This document shows positions 25,755 to 34,093 of a DNA stretch of 64,000 nt, in pieces (within the stretch, counting starts at the first letter, position 1; every line of letters begins with the position of its first letter). A program made the translations under genes and the position numbers. The notes under the pieces are model-generated. The model was not told the origin of the DNA, made no database searches, and saw only the letters and a list, made by a program, of their open reading frames with translations. Source of the DNA: Anaerolineaceae bacterium (GTDB taxonomy: Bacteria > Chloroflexota > Anaerolineae > Promineifilales > Promineifilaceae); assembly GCA_002699125.1 (NCBI GenBank), contig PABI01000002.1, positions 1-64,000 on the forward strand, written 5' to 3'.

Positions 25755-27179
25755 ATGGAAGCGTATAAAGAAGGTAGTTTCACCGTTGGTGAACAGCAAA
25801 TTCATTATGTAGAAGCCGGCAAAAAAGGGCGGCAAATCGCCCTCCTCATTCACGGCTGGTCCAGCTCCTGGTATGCCACCTCGCCGCTTTTAGGGCAATT
25901 GGCCCAACGCTTTCACGTGATTGCTATTGACTTGCCCGGTTATGGGCAGTCTCCTCCGTTAGCCGAAACCACCACGATTCCCAAATATGTTGACCTGTTG
26001 GCCAACCTCATCGGCCAGATTAGTGATGGCCCTGTGGTGCTGGTGGGGCATTCGATGGGTGGCATGATCAGCCTGACGCTGGCATCGAGCTACCCTGTTT
26101 TGGTTGAGCGCATGGTTTTGTTGAGTCCGACGATCAGCGGCCGTTTGTCCACCGCCATCAACTTGTTTATTAGTCCCATTACGATGCTGGAGCGCTTCGG
26201 ACTGGGCAGCCTGGTGGTGACCGCCACCGAACGTGCCTTTGTGGGACTGACGGACCGCCTGATGCGCCCGGTTTCTTTTGCCGAGCGCACCGGCATCACC
26301 AAGGCCGATTACGAGCGGCTGCGTATGGACGCACGGCGACCGGGGCAGGGACGGGTGCGGGCTGAATGTTACCAGGCGATGCTGGACAATGATTTAAGCG
26401 GCCGTTTAAACAAAATCGAAACACCCTCCTTAGTGATTTGGGGGGCAGAAGACAATACCGTGCCGCTGCGCGATGCCGGTGTGGTGGCTGATGAATGGCC
26501 TGCCGCCGATTTGCGCATTTTGCCCAAGGCCGGGCATTGGCCCCAATTTGAGTCCCCCGACGTGACGCGTCGCATGGTGGCGGCCTTTTTGGGATTACCG
26601 CTGCACAGCAGCGCCCTGTTTAAGCCAGTGGAAGAAGATGAGCTGGCCCAGATTAACGAGATTGCTCAATTTTTGGTGAATTCCGATGTGGGCAACGATT
26701 TAACCTTACCCCAGCGAACGCGCCTAGCTGCCCAATGCCAGGTGCGTGTTTTTGAGCCGGGCGATGTGATTGCGGAAGCAACTGATACCAGTGATGAATT
26801 GTTTATTATTCAGAAAGGTTACGTAGAGGTTTGGAAAGATACCGAAAGCGATTCCGGTACTCATAATCACGACAAAATTGAGCATGTGGCTAATTTGCGC
26901 GCCGGACAGATTACGGGTGAGTTGGCCATGCTGGATCGAGGTGGGCGCAGTGCCGATCTAATCGCGGGCAGCGAGGGGGCAACATTGCTGGTGCTGAGCC
27001 GCCAGCGGCTGCTGGCCCTGGTGGAAGATGATTCGGAGTTAGGGGCGCGCTTTTTGTGGAATATGTCTACGGCGATGTCTACCCGAGTGCGCTTTGTGTT
27101 GTGGCAGCTCAATCAGGAGCGGCGTCAGGGGGTGGCGGAGCAGGAAGCGGCGTTTGGCAAGCTGCCGGTGAGGGGCTAA
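25755..27179 (+). CDS. Alpha/beta hydrolase fused to a cyclic-nucleotide-binding domain
   Basis: The 474-residue protein starts at ATG 25755; the track's TTG is seven codons earlier. The N-terminal alpha/beta-hydrolase (about 10-280) shows the oxyanion loop HGWSSSW, nucleophile elbow GHSMGG, an acid in WGAEDNTVP and the catalytic His in KAGHWPQFE. The C-terminal part (about 315-450) is a cNMP-binding (Crp-type) beta-roll: FEPGDVIAEATDTSDELFIIQKGYVEVW, then RAGQITGELAMLD, the phosphate-binding cassette region. Single-gene fusion suggests hydrolysis controlled by cyclic nucleotide or another small ligand. The substrate is unknown. A terminator follows within 30 bases. Confidence 0.88.
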   Translation: MEAYKEGSFTVGEQQIHYVEAGKKGRQIALLIHGWSSSWYATSPLLGQLAQRFHVIAIDLPGYGQSPPLAETTTIPKYVDLLANLIGQISDGPVVLVGHSMGGMISLTLASSYPVLVERMVLLSPTISGRLSTAINLFISPITMLERFGLGSLVVTATERAFVGLTDRLMRPVSFAERTGITKADYERLRMDARRPGQGRVRAECYQAMLDNDLSGRLNKIETPSLVIWGAEDNTVPLRDAGVVADEWPAADLRILPKAGHWPQFESPDVTRRMVAAFLGLPLHSSALFKPVEEDELAQINEIAQFLVNSDVGNDLTLPQRTRLAAQCQVRVFEPGDVIAEATDTSDELFIIQKGYVEVWKDTESDSGTHNHDKIEHVANLRAGQITGELAMLDRGGRSADLIAGSEGATLLVLSRQRLLALVEDDSELGARFLWNMSTAMSTRVRFVLWQLNQERRQGVAEQEAAFGKLPVRG

Positions 27180-27206
27180 ACGGTATAAAGAAACTGATTG
27201 TTTTGG

Positions 27207-27239
27207 AACGCTGACCTTAAGTTTTGGTCAGCGTTTTTT
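27207..27239 (+). terminator. Terminator after the hydrolase gene
   Basis: AACGCTGACC pairs perfectly with GGTCAGCGTT and is followed by a T-run. Confidence 0.88.
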
Positions 27240-27435
27240 GTTGTGTGTGGGCGACGGCCGTTTGTCACCTTTTCCTTACCTGAATATCACCCTATATCAA
27301 TGACATTTGCCACCCGAATTTTCCCGCCCAAATCATTACACTTTAACCTATCAATTTGGAGAAAAGATTGCTTTTGCAACTTCCTGAACGAGCAGGAATA
27401 TCCCCAAAAACTGGCAAATGCTCAGGAGAGACGCC

Positions 27436-27855
27436 ATGTTAACCACAAATGATCTAATGACAATTGATCCAGAAACCGTCACCCAGGATGTGTCGCTGCG
27501 TGAAGTGGTTACAGCTATGAATCGGGCCAACATTCGCCAGATTTTGGTTGTTGAGGGCAAGAAACTGGTTGGGATTGTCACTGACCGTGATGTGCGCCTT
27601 GCTGTTAATTCTCCACTAACTGCTGAAGAGCCATTGGAACGACTTGAATTGTTGAATGAGTTCACGGCAAAAGATTGTATGACGCCAAATCCGCGAAGCG
27701 TTACGCCCGAAACACCCATTCATAAAGTGGCTGAACTGCTAAGCATGTACAAATTTGGCGCGCTGCCCGTTGTAAAAGATGATGAGCTGGTGGGCATTAT
27801 TACTGTCACTGATTTACTGAACCAGATGGCGCTTATTCCAGAACCAGAAAAATAA
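27436..27855 (+). CDS. CBS-domain pair protein
   Basis: The 139-residue protein is two CBS domains and nothing else. CBS1 is VSLREVVTAMNRANIRQILVVEGKKLVGIVTDRDV and CBS2 is TPIHKVAELLSMYKFGALPVVKDDELVGIITVTDLL. The start at ATG 27436 has CAGGAGAG 6 bases upstream. Stand-alone CBS pairs usually bind adenine nucleotides and regulate a partner. None is encoded next to it, as it is bounded by terminators on both sides. Its soluble, cytoplasmic nature is clear from the absence of hydrophobic segments. Confidence 0.92.
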   Translation: MLTTNDLMTIDPETVTQDVSLREVVTAMNRANIRQILVVEGKKLVGIVTDRDVRLAVNSPLTAEEPLERLELLNEFTAKDCMTPNPRSVTPETPIHKVAELLSMYKFGALPVVKDDELVGIITVTDLLNQMALIPEPEK

Positions 27856-27912
27856 AAATCCTCCTTACGTTTACGCAGCTTGCGTTTACGCGATTTGCGT
27901 AGAGAGTTCATA

Positions 27913-27950
27913 GAAAAACACCGGGTGCTAAAATGCCCGGTGTTTTTCTT
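27913..27950 (+). terminator. Terminator after the CBS gene
   Basis: The perfect 13-base stem GAAAAACACCGGG/CCCGGTGTTTTTC is followed by TTTT. It separates the CBS gene from the phosphatase gene. Confidence 0.9.
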
Positions 27951-28033
27951 TTGGGCTGTGGTCTGGTGAGCGTTTGCTTAGCAGCGGCTTAGATCCGGCT
28001 GGTCATTCACTGATTCATCTTTACAATGGAAAC

Positions 28034-29128
28034 ATGTCTAAATTGAATTTTTTCGCCTCAGCGCCCCAAGCGTCACCCAAAACGCCGGACTCTTTTATCC
28101 TGCCCTTGACAGAACCCGTTACGGTCACCCGTTCTGAAGAGGATTTTTTGTTTTTGCAATGGCGGGAAATGGCGGATCGCACCGTGGTTTATGTGGGGAA
28201 TGATCCTCAGGCAGTGGCGGAGATGGTTCCGGTGGTGAGGGTGGGGCAGGCGCGGGAGGCGATGGTAGCCGGGTTGAACACGGCCGTTCGTCACTATTTC
28301 CGCCTTGAATTTCATGGTGGCGCGTGGGACGGCCGTTTCCTGATTACTGCCGAACGGGTGCTGCCGTTGCAAAAAGGGGTGAACCTGCGCGACGTAGGCG
28401 GTTACTACACCAAAGATGGCCAGATGGTGCGTTGGGGCCAGCTGTACCGTTCCGGCAGCCTGTCCCGCTTAACCCCGGATGATCTGGCTTACTTGCAGCG
28501 GCTCAACATTAAGCTGGTTAGCGATTTACGCACGATGAGTGAGCGGTTGAAGCAGCCGGATAGATTGCCGGATTTGCCTGGATTGGTGGAACGGCCGTTG
28601 CCCATGGAAAGCGTCGATCGCTGGGAGCGGCTGCGTGGCGCATTCACCGTCTTTTTCCGCAAGGGGCGAATTGATGACTATTTGCTCGGCGGCTACAAGC
28701 GGGTGATGATTGATGGCAATGCCCATGTGATTGGCGAGATTTTCCAGCGGTTGGCCGATCCGGCGCAGACGCCGGCACTGATTCACTGCACCGCAGGCAA
28801 GGATCGCACCGGGCTGGTAGTCGCTCTTCTGTTACTGACGTTGGGCGTGCCCGAGGAAACTGTCCTGGCTGACTACACCTTGAGTAATTTGTTTTATGGT
28901 CATTTCCGTGCCGATATTGCCGCAGATCTCAAACAAATTGCTCCATGGGGTGTCTCGATGGATGATTTGCAGGATTTATACCTGGTGAAGGCCAAAACGC
29001 TGCAAGAAGCGCTGGCCCACCTGCGGCAAACGTATGGCTCGCTCGATAGTTACCTGCGCAACCAGGCGGGTGTGTCGGATGAAACGATCACCCAACTGCG
29101 GCAAAATTGGCTGATTTCTACGAAATAG
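28034..29128 (+). CDS. Tyrosine/dual-specificity protein phosphatase family protein
   Basis: The 364-residue protein starts at ATG 28034 (MSKLNFFASAPQ). Residues about 115-340 are the Y_phosphatase3-type domain: NLRDVGGYYTKDGQMVRWGQLYRSGSLS near its start and the P-loop HCTAGKDRTGL near 255, where Cys is the nucleophile and Arg binds phosphate. The family acts on phosphotyrosine or phosphoinositides. The N-terminal 110 residues form an extra beta domain with no clear match; such leading domains occur in related phosphatases. It lies 14 bases upstream of the radical SAM gene on the same strand, so co-transcription is likely. Confidence 0.88.
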   Translation: MSKLNFFASAPQASPKTPDSFILPLTEPVTVTRSEEDFLFLQWREMADRTVVYVGNDPQAVAEMVPVVRVGQAREAMVAGLNTAVRHYFRLEFHGGAWDGRFLITAERVLPLQKGVNLRDVGGYYTKDGQMVRWGQLYRSGSLSRLTPDDLAYLQRLNIKLVSDLRTMSERLKQPDRLPDLPGLVERPLPMESVDRWERLRGAFTVFFRKGRIDDYLLGGYKRVMIDGNAHVIGEIFQRLADPAQTPALIHCTAGKDRTGLVVALLLLTLGVPEETVLADYTLSNLFYGHFRADIAADLKQIAPWGVSMDDLQDLYLVKAKTLQEALAHLRQTYGSLDSYLRNQAGVSDETITQLRQNWLISTK

Positions 29129-29142
29129 TTGCATAGCGCTCT

Positions 29143-30522
29143 ATGTTTAACGTCACCCTCATCTCAACCTACGACTTAGGTCACCAACCGTTTGGGCTGG
29201 CATCGCCGGCAGCGTGGCTGGTAGAGGCTGGGGCTGAGGTTACGTGTGTGGATGTGTCGCTACGGCCGTTCTCTCCCCAAACCGTGCAAAACGCCAACCT
29301 TATCGCCTTTTACCTACCCATGCACACCGCCACCCGGCTGGCCGTGGGGCTGATCAAGCGGGTGCAGCGCATCAATCCCGAGGCCCACATTTGTGCTTAC
29401 GGACTGTACGCGCCTGTTAACGAAGCGTATTTGCGGCAGCTTGGCGTGCACACCATTTTGGGCGGTGAGTTTGAGCAGGGATTGGTCGATCTGGTAACAG
29501 CGCTGCGCGATGGTGCGCCGCTGCCCAGTTTGCCTTCGGTGTCATTGGCGCGGCAGCAGTTTAAACGGCCGTCTCGCACCAATCTCCCACCCCTCACTGA
29601 ATACGCTTACCTGGACACGCCTGCCGGACGGCGTGTTGTTGGTTATACAGAGGCGACGCGAGGCTGCAAGCATTTGTGCCGCCATTGTCCGATCGTGCCG
29701 GTGTATAACGGCCGTTTCCGCATTGTGCAGCCAGACGTGGTGTTGGCCGACATCCGCCAGCAGGTGGCCGCCGGGGCGCAGCACATCACCTTTGGCGATC
29801 CTGACTTTTTGAACGGCCCCGGCCATGCCCTGCCGCTGGTGCAGGCGCTGCATGACGAATTTCCCGACCTCACCTACGATGTCACCATCAAAGTTGAGCA
29901 TTTGCAAAAGCAGGCCGAGGCGCTGCCGGTGCTGCGCGACACCGGCTGCCTGTTTGTGGTCAGCGCGGTCGAGGCGGTGGACGATAACATTCTGGCCATA
30001 TTGGACAAGGGGCACACTCGTGACGATTTTGTACAGGTGACGCAGCGAATGCGCCAGATTGGCCTGCCGCTGACGCCCACCTTTGTCACCTTCACGCCGT
30101 GGACCTCGCTGCGTGGCTATGCCGACTTTCTGGCGCTGATGGCCGAGCTTGACCTGGTGGAAGCGATCAACCCGATTCAGTACGCCATTCGGTTGTTGAT
30201 TCCTGAGGGATCACGCTTGTTGGAACTGGTGGAGGTGCGGGAGTTGGTACGGCCGTTCGACGAAGCCGCCCTTGTTTATCCCTGGAGCCATCCCAATCCG
30301 GCGGTGGATGCCTTGTACGAAACGGTGTTCAAGCTGGTGAAGGCCAGCCAAAACGCCGGCGAATTGCGACAAGGATTGTCGAGCCAGACGCTGTTTCGGC
30401 GCATTTGGCAGGCGGTGATGGATTTGCTGCCGGCGGAGGAACGGGCAGATTGGGCGGAGCGAGAACCGGTGCTTACCCAGGCGGTGCGGGCTGTGCCCAC
30501 CCTCAGCGAAGATTGGTACTGA
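29143..30522 (+). CDS. Radical SAM protein, probable selenoprotein of the CUAEP/CCAEP-tail type
   Basis: To the first TGA this is 459 residues. A B12-binding-like N-terminal Rossmann region (about 1-130) precedes the radical SAM core with the CxxxCxxC cluster motif CKHLCRHC (Cys175, 179, 182) and the later GDPDFLNGPGHA. The frame stops after EDWY at a TGA, followed at once by a second TGA and then GCG GAG CCA (Ala-Glu-Pro). I recall a radical SAM family named for a C-terminal CUAEP or CCAEP tail, where U is selenocysteine. If both TGAs are decoded the tail reads WY-U-U-AEP and continues to TAA at 30567. The annotated end is therefore probably an artefact. The product of the reaction is unknown. 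Confidence 0.85.
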   Translation: MFNVTLISTYDLGHQPFGLASPAAWLVEAGAEVTCVDVSLRPFSPQTVQNANLIAFYLPMHTATRLAVGLIKRVQRINPEAHICAYGLYAPVNEAYLRQLGVHTILGGEFEQGLVDLVTALRDGAPLPSLPSVSLARQQFKRPSRTNLPPLTEYAYLDTPAGRRVVGYTEATRGCKHLCRHCPIVPVYNGRFRIVQPDVVLADIRQQVAAGAQHITFGDPDFLNGPGHALPLVQALHDEFPDLTYDVTIKVEHLQKQAEALPVLRDTGCLFVVSAVEAVDDNILAILDKGHTRDDFVQVTQRMRQIGLPLTPTFVTFTPWTSLRGYADFLALMAELDLVEAINPIQYAIRLLIPEGSRLLELVEVRELVRPFDEAALVYPWSHPNPAVDALYETVFKLVKASQNAGELRQGLSSQTLFRRIWQAVMDLLPAEERADWAEREPVLTQAVRAVPTLSEDWY

Positions 30523-30567
30523 TGAGCGGAGCCATTTACGGAGCAGTTTGCTTCCGATCTGGTATAA
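30520..30567 (+). other. Candidate UGA-UGA selenocysteine tail with SECIS-like hairpin
   Basis: Codons after EDWY are TGA TGA GCG GAG CCA TTT ACG GAG CAG TTT GCT TCC GAT CTG GTA TAA, all in frame. Starting 13 bases after the second TGA, CGGAGC-AGTTT-GCTTCCG (30539-30556) forms a small stem with one bulged T and a G in the loop. This is the right distance for a bacterial SECIS. No selA, selB, selC or selD gene is in the window. Confidence 0.6.
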
Positions 30568-30572
30568 AATTT

Positions 30573-30639
30573 ATCCGCAGATTACGCAGATTAACGCAGA
30601 TTTTTGAATCAATCTGCGAAATCTGTGTAATCTGTGGAT
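30573..30639. repeat. CGCAGATT inverted repeat
   Basis: ATCCGCAGATTACGCAGATT... pairs with AATCTGCGAAATCTG...CTGTGGAT, giving a long hairpin of iterated CGCAGATT words. It lies between convergent genes and may end transcription from both. A related short copy is at 15531-15560. Confidence 0.65.
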
Positions 30640-30640
30640 T

Positions 30641-31873
30641 TTATCCGTTGCCACCGGCCAATTTGGTGGCGGCGGGGGATCGGCGCAGGCGAACCATGGC
30701 CCAGATGCCCACGATGGGGCCGATGGCCAGAAAAGCGAAGGCATAGCGCCAGGTTACGGCCGTTTCCAGCGGCGGCACCATGCGAATCGTAAACAAAGTT
30801 AGCAGAAAACCCAGGCTGGTTTGCAGCGTCAGGGCGGTGCCCACGTATTCACGCGGCGCCAATTCGCTGACGGCGGCGGAAAATTGGGCCGAATCGGCCA
30901 CGATGGCAAAACCCCACACCAGGCAAACCACAGCCAGCAGCAGTGGATTACCGCCAAACAAAAAGCCCACGCCTACGGCACAGGTGCCAGAAATGAGCAG
31001 GGAAGCAATGGTGACGGTGGTACGGCCGTAGCGATCCGCCAACTGCCCGGCCAGCAGGCTGCCCACTCCGCCAATAGCAATCACGCCAAACGCCGTCAGG
31101 CTGGCCCAGACGGAGGAGACGTTGACGGCAGAATAACTGGCCAGCAAAAAGAGCGATATCCAGGACCACATCGCGTACAGTTCCCACATGTGTCCCAGAT
31201 AGCCCAGATTGGCCAGCACCACCTCCCGCTCGCGCAAGATGGTGCCTATCTGCCGCCAGTTAAACGGCGGCGATGGGCTGCGATAGGGTCCCTCATGCAC
31301 AAAAATCGCGCCCAGTAACCCGCCCAGCAGCGCCGATCCCCCGGCCAGATAAAGCACCGGCTGCCACGCCGCTACACCGCCTACCACATTTAACAGGTGC
31401 GGCCCGGCGGAACCAATGGTCAAAGCACCTACCAGCAAGCCGATGCCCAGGCCGCGATCTTTTTGGGTCCAGGTAGCCATGATTTTCATGCCCACCGGAT
31501 AGACGCCGGCCAGCAGCATGCCGGTGAGAAAGCGCAGCAGCAGGGCCAGGGCCAGTCCATTGGCCAGGAGGGGAATGAGCAGAGTCGCCAGCCCGGCCAG
31601 TAGGGCGGAGCCGGTAAACAGCCAGCGGGCCGGCAGCCGGTCTGCCAGGTTGAGCATGGCTGAGCCAAGCGCGCCCACCACAAAACCAATCTGCACTGAC
31701 ATGGTGAGCCAGGCGCGCCCGCCTTCGCTCAGCGACCACGCCTCAGTGAGGGCCGGCACCACGGCTGAAGCGGAGAACCAGACGGCCATCGCCAGCAGTT
31801 CAGCCAGGGAGAGCAGCAGCAGGGTGCGCCATTTTTGCCGCGCATCGGGAATTGAAGCGGTTTGTGAGATCAT
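30641..31873 (-). CDS. MFS transporter
   Basis: The 410-residue protein has about twelve membrane helices in two halves. The cytoplasmic loop between helices two and three reads NLADRLPARW, and the second half repeats it as GQLADRYGRTTV, the MFS loop motif. The first helix (LSLAELLAMAVWFSASAVVPAL) and WLTMSVQIGFVVGALGS suggest the CynX/NarK-like or nitrate/cyanate-type branch of the superfamily. I cannot name the substrate. It stands alone and converges on the radical SAM gene, separated by a hairpin repeat. Confidence 0.9.
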   Translation of the reverse strand: MISQTASIPDARQKWRTLLLLSLAELLAMAVWFSASAVVPALTEAWSLSEGGRAWLTMSVQIGFVVGALGSAMLNLADRLPARWLFTGSALLAGLATLLIPLLANGLALALLLRFLTGMLLAGVYPVGMKIMATWTQKDRGLGIGLLVGALTIGSAGPHLLNVVGGVAAWQPVLYLAGGSALLGGLLGAIFVHEGPYRSPSPPFNWRQIGTILREREVVLANLGYLGHMWELYAMWSWISLFLLASYSAVNVSSVWASLTAFGVIAIGGVGSLLAGQLADRYGRTTVTIASLLISGTCAVGVGFLFGGNPLLLAVVCLVWGFAIVADSAQFSAAVSELAPREYVGTALTLQTSLGFLLTLFTIRMVPPLETAVTWRYAFAFLAIGPIVGIWAMVRLRRSPAATKLAGGNG

Positions 31874-32017
31874 GAAACTTACCTTTTTGAGTTGTTGGCG
31901 TGTATTGTAGCCGGAAACGGCCGTTTTTGATGGTCGTTGCAGCTACAACTGTTAAGAATTGCTCAAAAGGCGGCAATTGTAAGGCTGAATGCAGAAAATT
32001 TAGGCTAGAATAGCAGC

Positions 32018-32704
32018 ATGTTTGATTTTTGGCGGCGTAAGGAGATTTTATTGATTTTTGGCGGTCTGGGCATGTTGGCTGCGCTGCTACTTGCCTGGGA
32101 GTGGGTGCTGTTTGAAGCGGCGGTTTGGCAGGAAGGGGTGGGGGGAACGGCCGTACTCGATCGCCTCACGATGGATCCCATCGGCAACACGTTGGCGATT
32201 ATTGCCCTGGTAAGCATGGTGTGTGTAGTCGCGCTCACTGTTTACCGCCTCAATAAAAAGGCAACGATTCCTGTTTCCGGCTGGTGGGCTATTCCTTTGC
32301 TGGCATTGGTGGGCCTGGGTATTATGCTTTACCTGACTTCTATTCCCGAAACCAATATTTGTTATCCCAACGGGGCCTGTCAGATCATTCAACAAAGCGA
32401 GTATGGTGAAATTTTAGACATTCCGGTTGGTGTGTGGGGTGCGCTGGGTTATCTGGCCATCTTGGTAACCTGGAGTGCCAGCCTGTTTGGATCATCCCGA
32501 TTGTTGAGCGCTATTCCCTGGATGTTGCTGGCCCTGACGCTGCTGGGTGTGCTGTTCTCGCTGTATTTCACCTTTTTGGAGCCGTTTGTGATAGGCGCGA
32601 CTTGCCCCTGGTGCCTTACCTCTGCCATTTTAATGACCATCTTGTTCTGGTTAAGCGCTGAGACGGTGCAAAGCTTGCGGTTGGAACAGTTGCTTTTCGG
32701 TTGA
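32018..32704 (+). CDS. Vitamin K epoxide reductase (VKOR) family protein
   Basis: The 228-residue protein has about six membrane helices. The VKOR core shows the loop cysteines CYPNGACQIIQQSEYGEILDIPVGVWGALGYL and the active-site pair CPWCLTSA. In bacteria VKOR homologues re-oxidise DsbA-like proteins using quinone and so drive disulphide formation outside the membrane. Unlike many homologues there is no fused thioredoxin domain, and no DsbA gene is adjacent. The N-terminal two helices (to about residue 85) are an additional membrane part. An exported multihaem cytochrome set, as here, needs thiol-disulphide control, but that link is inference. Confidence 0.88.
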   Translation: MFDFWRRKEILLIFGGLGMLAALLLAWEWVLFEAAVWQEGVGGTAVLDRLTMDPIGNTLAIIALVSMVCVVALTVYRLNKKATIPVSGWWAIPLLALVGLGIMLYLTSIPETNICYPNGACQIIQQSEYGEILDIPVGVWGALGYLAILVTWSASLFGSSRLLSAIPWMLLALTLLGVLFSLYFTFLEPFVIGATCPWCLTSAILMTILFWLSAETVQSLRLEQLLFG

Positions 32705-32770
32705 GCGAAGGAAATCCTTGCTTTAAACTGGCTGTGATGAAACGTTCAGGAAATATCCAAGAGGGTGAAA

Positions 32771-33565
32771 ATGCCAATTGATTGGAAAAGAGATAGCCAG
32801 AGTTTTGATAGTGTGGCTGATCTCTATGAGACTTATCGTCCCAGTTATCCTGCTGAATTGATTGATGATGTTGTTACTCTGTCCGGTATCCAGGCGAATG
32901 GGGAGATTATTGAGGTTGGCAGCGGTACCGGTAAAGCCACGCGCTTGTATGCCCGACGTGGATTTTCAATTCTATGCCTGGAACCAGGCCAAAACCTGAT
33001 TGAAGTAGCCAAGGCGCAACTCAGTGATTACCCTCAAGTGCGGTTTGAGCGCAGCCGTTTTGAGGAGTGGGAAGCCAATCAACGAAAATTTGATCTGCTC
33101 ATATCGGCACAGGCGTTTCATTGGGTGCCACAAGAAGTGCGCTTTGTAAAGGCAGCCAGCGTCTTGAAATCTCAGGGGTACATCGCGCTCTTTTGGAATA
33201 TGTATCCTGGGATGGATGGCGCGATTGGGTACGAGCTGGATGTGGTTTACCGAAAACATGCTCCCGAATTGATTAAGGAAAGTGTTCCGCCAGAACAGTT
33301 GATCCAGGAGCGGACAGCTTCATTGAAAGCCAAGCCGGAATTTGAGAACGTGGTCGTAAGAACGTATCCTTGGGCGGCTCAATATGAGACAGAAGCATAT
33401 TTGGGGCTGCTTAATACTTATTCAGACCATCTTCGGCTGCCTGAGCAACGGCGTCTGGCACTTTTTGAGGCGATTGCCGAGTTGATTGAAAAGCACGGCG
33501 GCCTGATTGAAAAGCCGTATCTGGCGGTTTTGTACATGGCGCGCAGAAAAAACCGTGATGCGTGA
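32771..33565 (+). CDS. Class I SAM-dependent methyltransferase
   Basis: The 264-residue protein starts at ATG 32771, with AAGAGGG 6 bases upstream; the track's GTG is two codons earlier. Motif I is IIEVGSGTGKATRLYARRG near residue 41 and the acidic residue follows in ILCLEPGQNLIEVA. Motif post-II/IV is FDLLISAQAFHWV, placing it among Methyltransf_11/25-type small-molecule methyltransferases (yeast Crg1/Tmt1-like). The substrate is not indicated. No ACGGCCGT octamer occurs inside, unlike most large neighbours. It is a single-gene unit. Confidence 0.9.
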   Translation: MPIDWKRDSQSFDSVADLYETYRPSYPAELIDDVVTLSGIQANGEIIEVGSGTGKATRLYARRGFSILCLEPGQNLIEVAKAQLSDYPQVRFERSRFEEWEANQRKFDLLISAQAFHWVPQEVRFVKAASVLKSQGYIALFWNMYPGMDGAIGYELDVVYRKHAPELIKESVPPEQLIQERTASLKAKPEFENVVVRTYPWAAQYETEAYLGLLNTYSDHLRLPEQRRLALFEAIAELIEKHGGLIEKPYLAVLYMARRKNRDA

Positions 33566-33593
33566 GCAAATCCAGGTCACGTTTCAATTGTCA

Positions 33594-34013
33594 TTAAACA
33601 ACGGCCGTTCGTATCTTCGTCTCGCTGGTCAGGGTGCGGTGTACCGGGCAGCGGTCGGCAATTTCTGCCAGACGCTTGATTTGTACCTCGTCTAACTCCC
33701 CCGCAAAACTGATTTCACACTCGATAATATCAACCGGTGATTTGCCCTCTGTTTCGCAATCTTCGCATTCATCCGCGGCCACTTTGCGGTGGTTCATGGT
33801 GAGCGTGACGGTTTCAACCGGCCACTTTTTGCGTCGGGCGTACAGGTGCACGGTCATTACTTTGCAGGCAGCCAGCGAGCTGAGCAGCAGGTCGTACGGG
33901 CTGGGGCCTTTGTCGTCGCCACCGGCACTTAGCGGCTCATCGGCGAGTATATGGTGGTTGCTGGCCTGGATTTCTACTTGTAGATTTTCCAGGCTGCGGG
34001 CGGTTACGGTCAT
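33594..34013 (-). CDS. OsmC/Ohr-family protein
   Basis: The 139-residue protein has the two redox cysteines of the family, in SSLAACKVMTVHLYARRKKWP and in DRCPVHRTL near the C-terminus. The family reduces organic hydroperoxides in the cytoplasm. An insert with additional cysteines (ADECEDCETEGKSPVDII) between the two motifs is a feature of one OsmC subgroup (YhfA-like). It is alone on its strand, 80 bases from the pgl gene and possibly in the same direction of transcription after it. Confidence 0.92.
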   Translation of the reverse strand: MTVTARSLENLQVEIQASNHHILADEPLSAGGDDKGPSPYDLLLSSLAACKVMTVHLYARRKKWPVETVTLTMNHRKVAADECEDCETEGKSPVDIIECEISFAGELDEVQIKRLAEIADRCPVHRTLTSETKIRTAVV

Positions 34014-34093
34014 GAAGGTCTCCTTGAAAAAGCTGTAGCCGAGGATTCCAATCCTCGCTTTGGTGGTTGGTTGGTCAATTTTTAAAAATTGAC

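Noticed and set aside
27198-27452. 84-codon plus-strand ORF before the CBS gene
   Set aside because: It reads through a strong terminator and has irregular composition; the CBS gene start lies within its end.
30405-30746. 113-residue ORF over the radical SAM gene end
   Set aside because: Wrong frame relative to the radical SAM core and reads into the hairpin repeat; the in-frame UGA readthrough is the meaningful extension.
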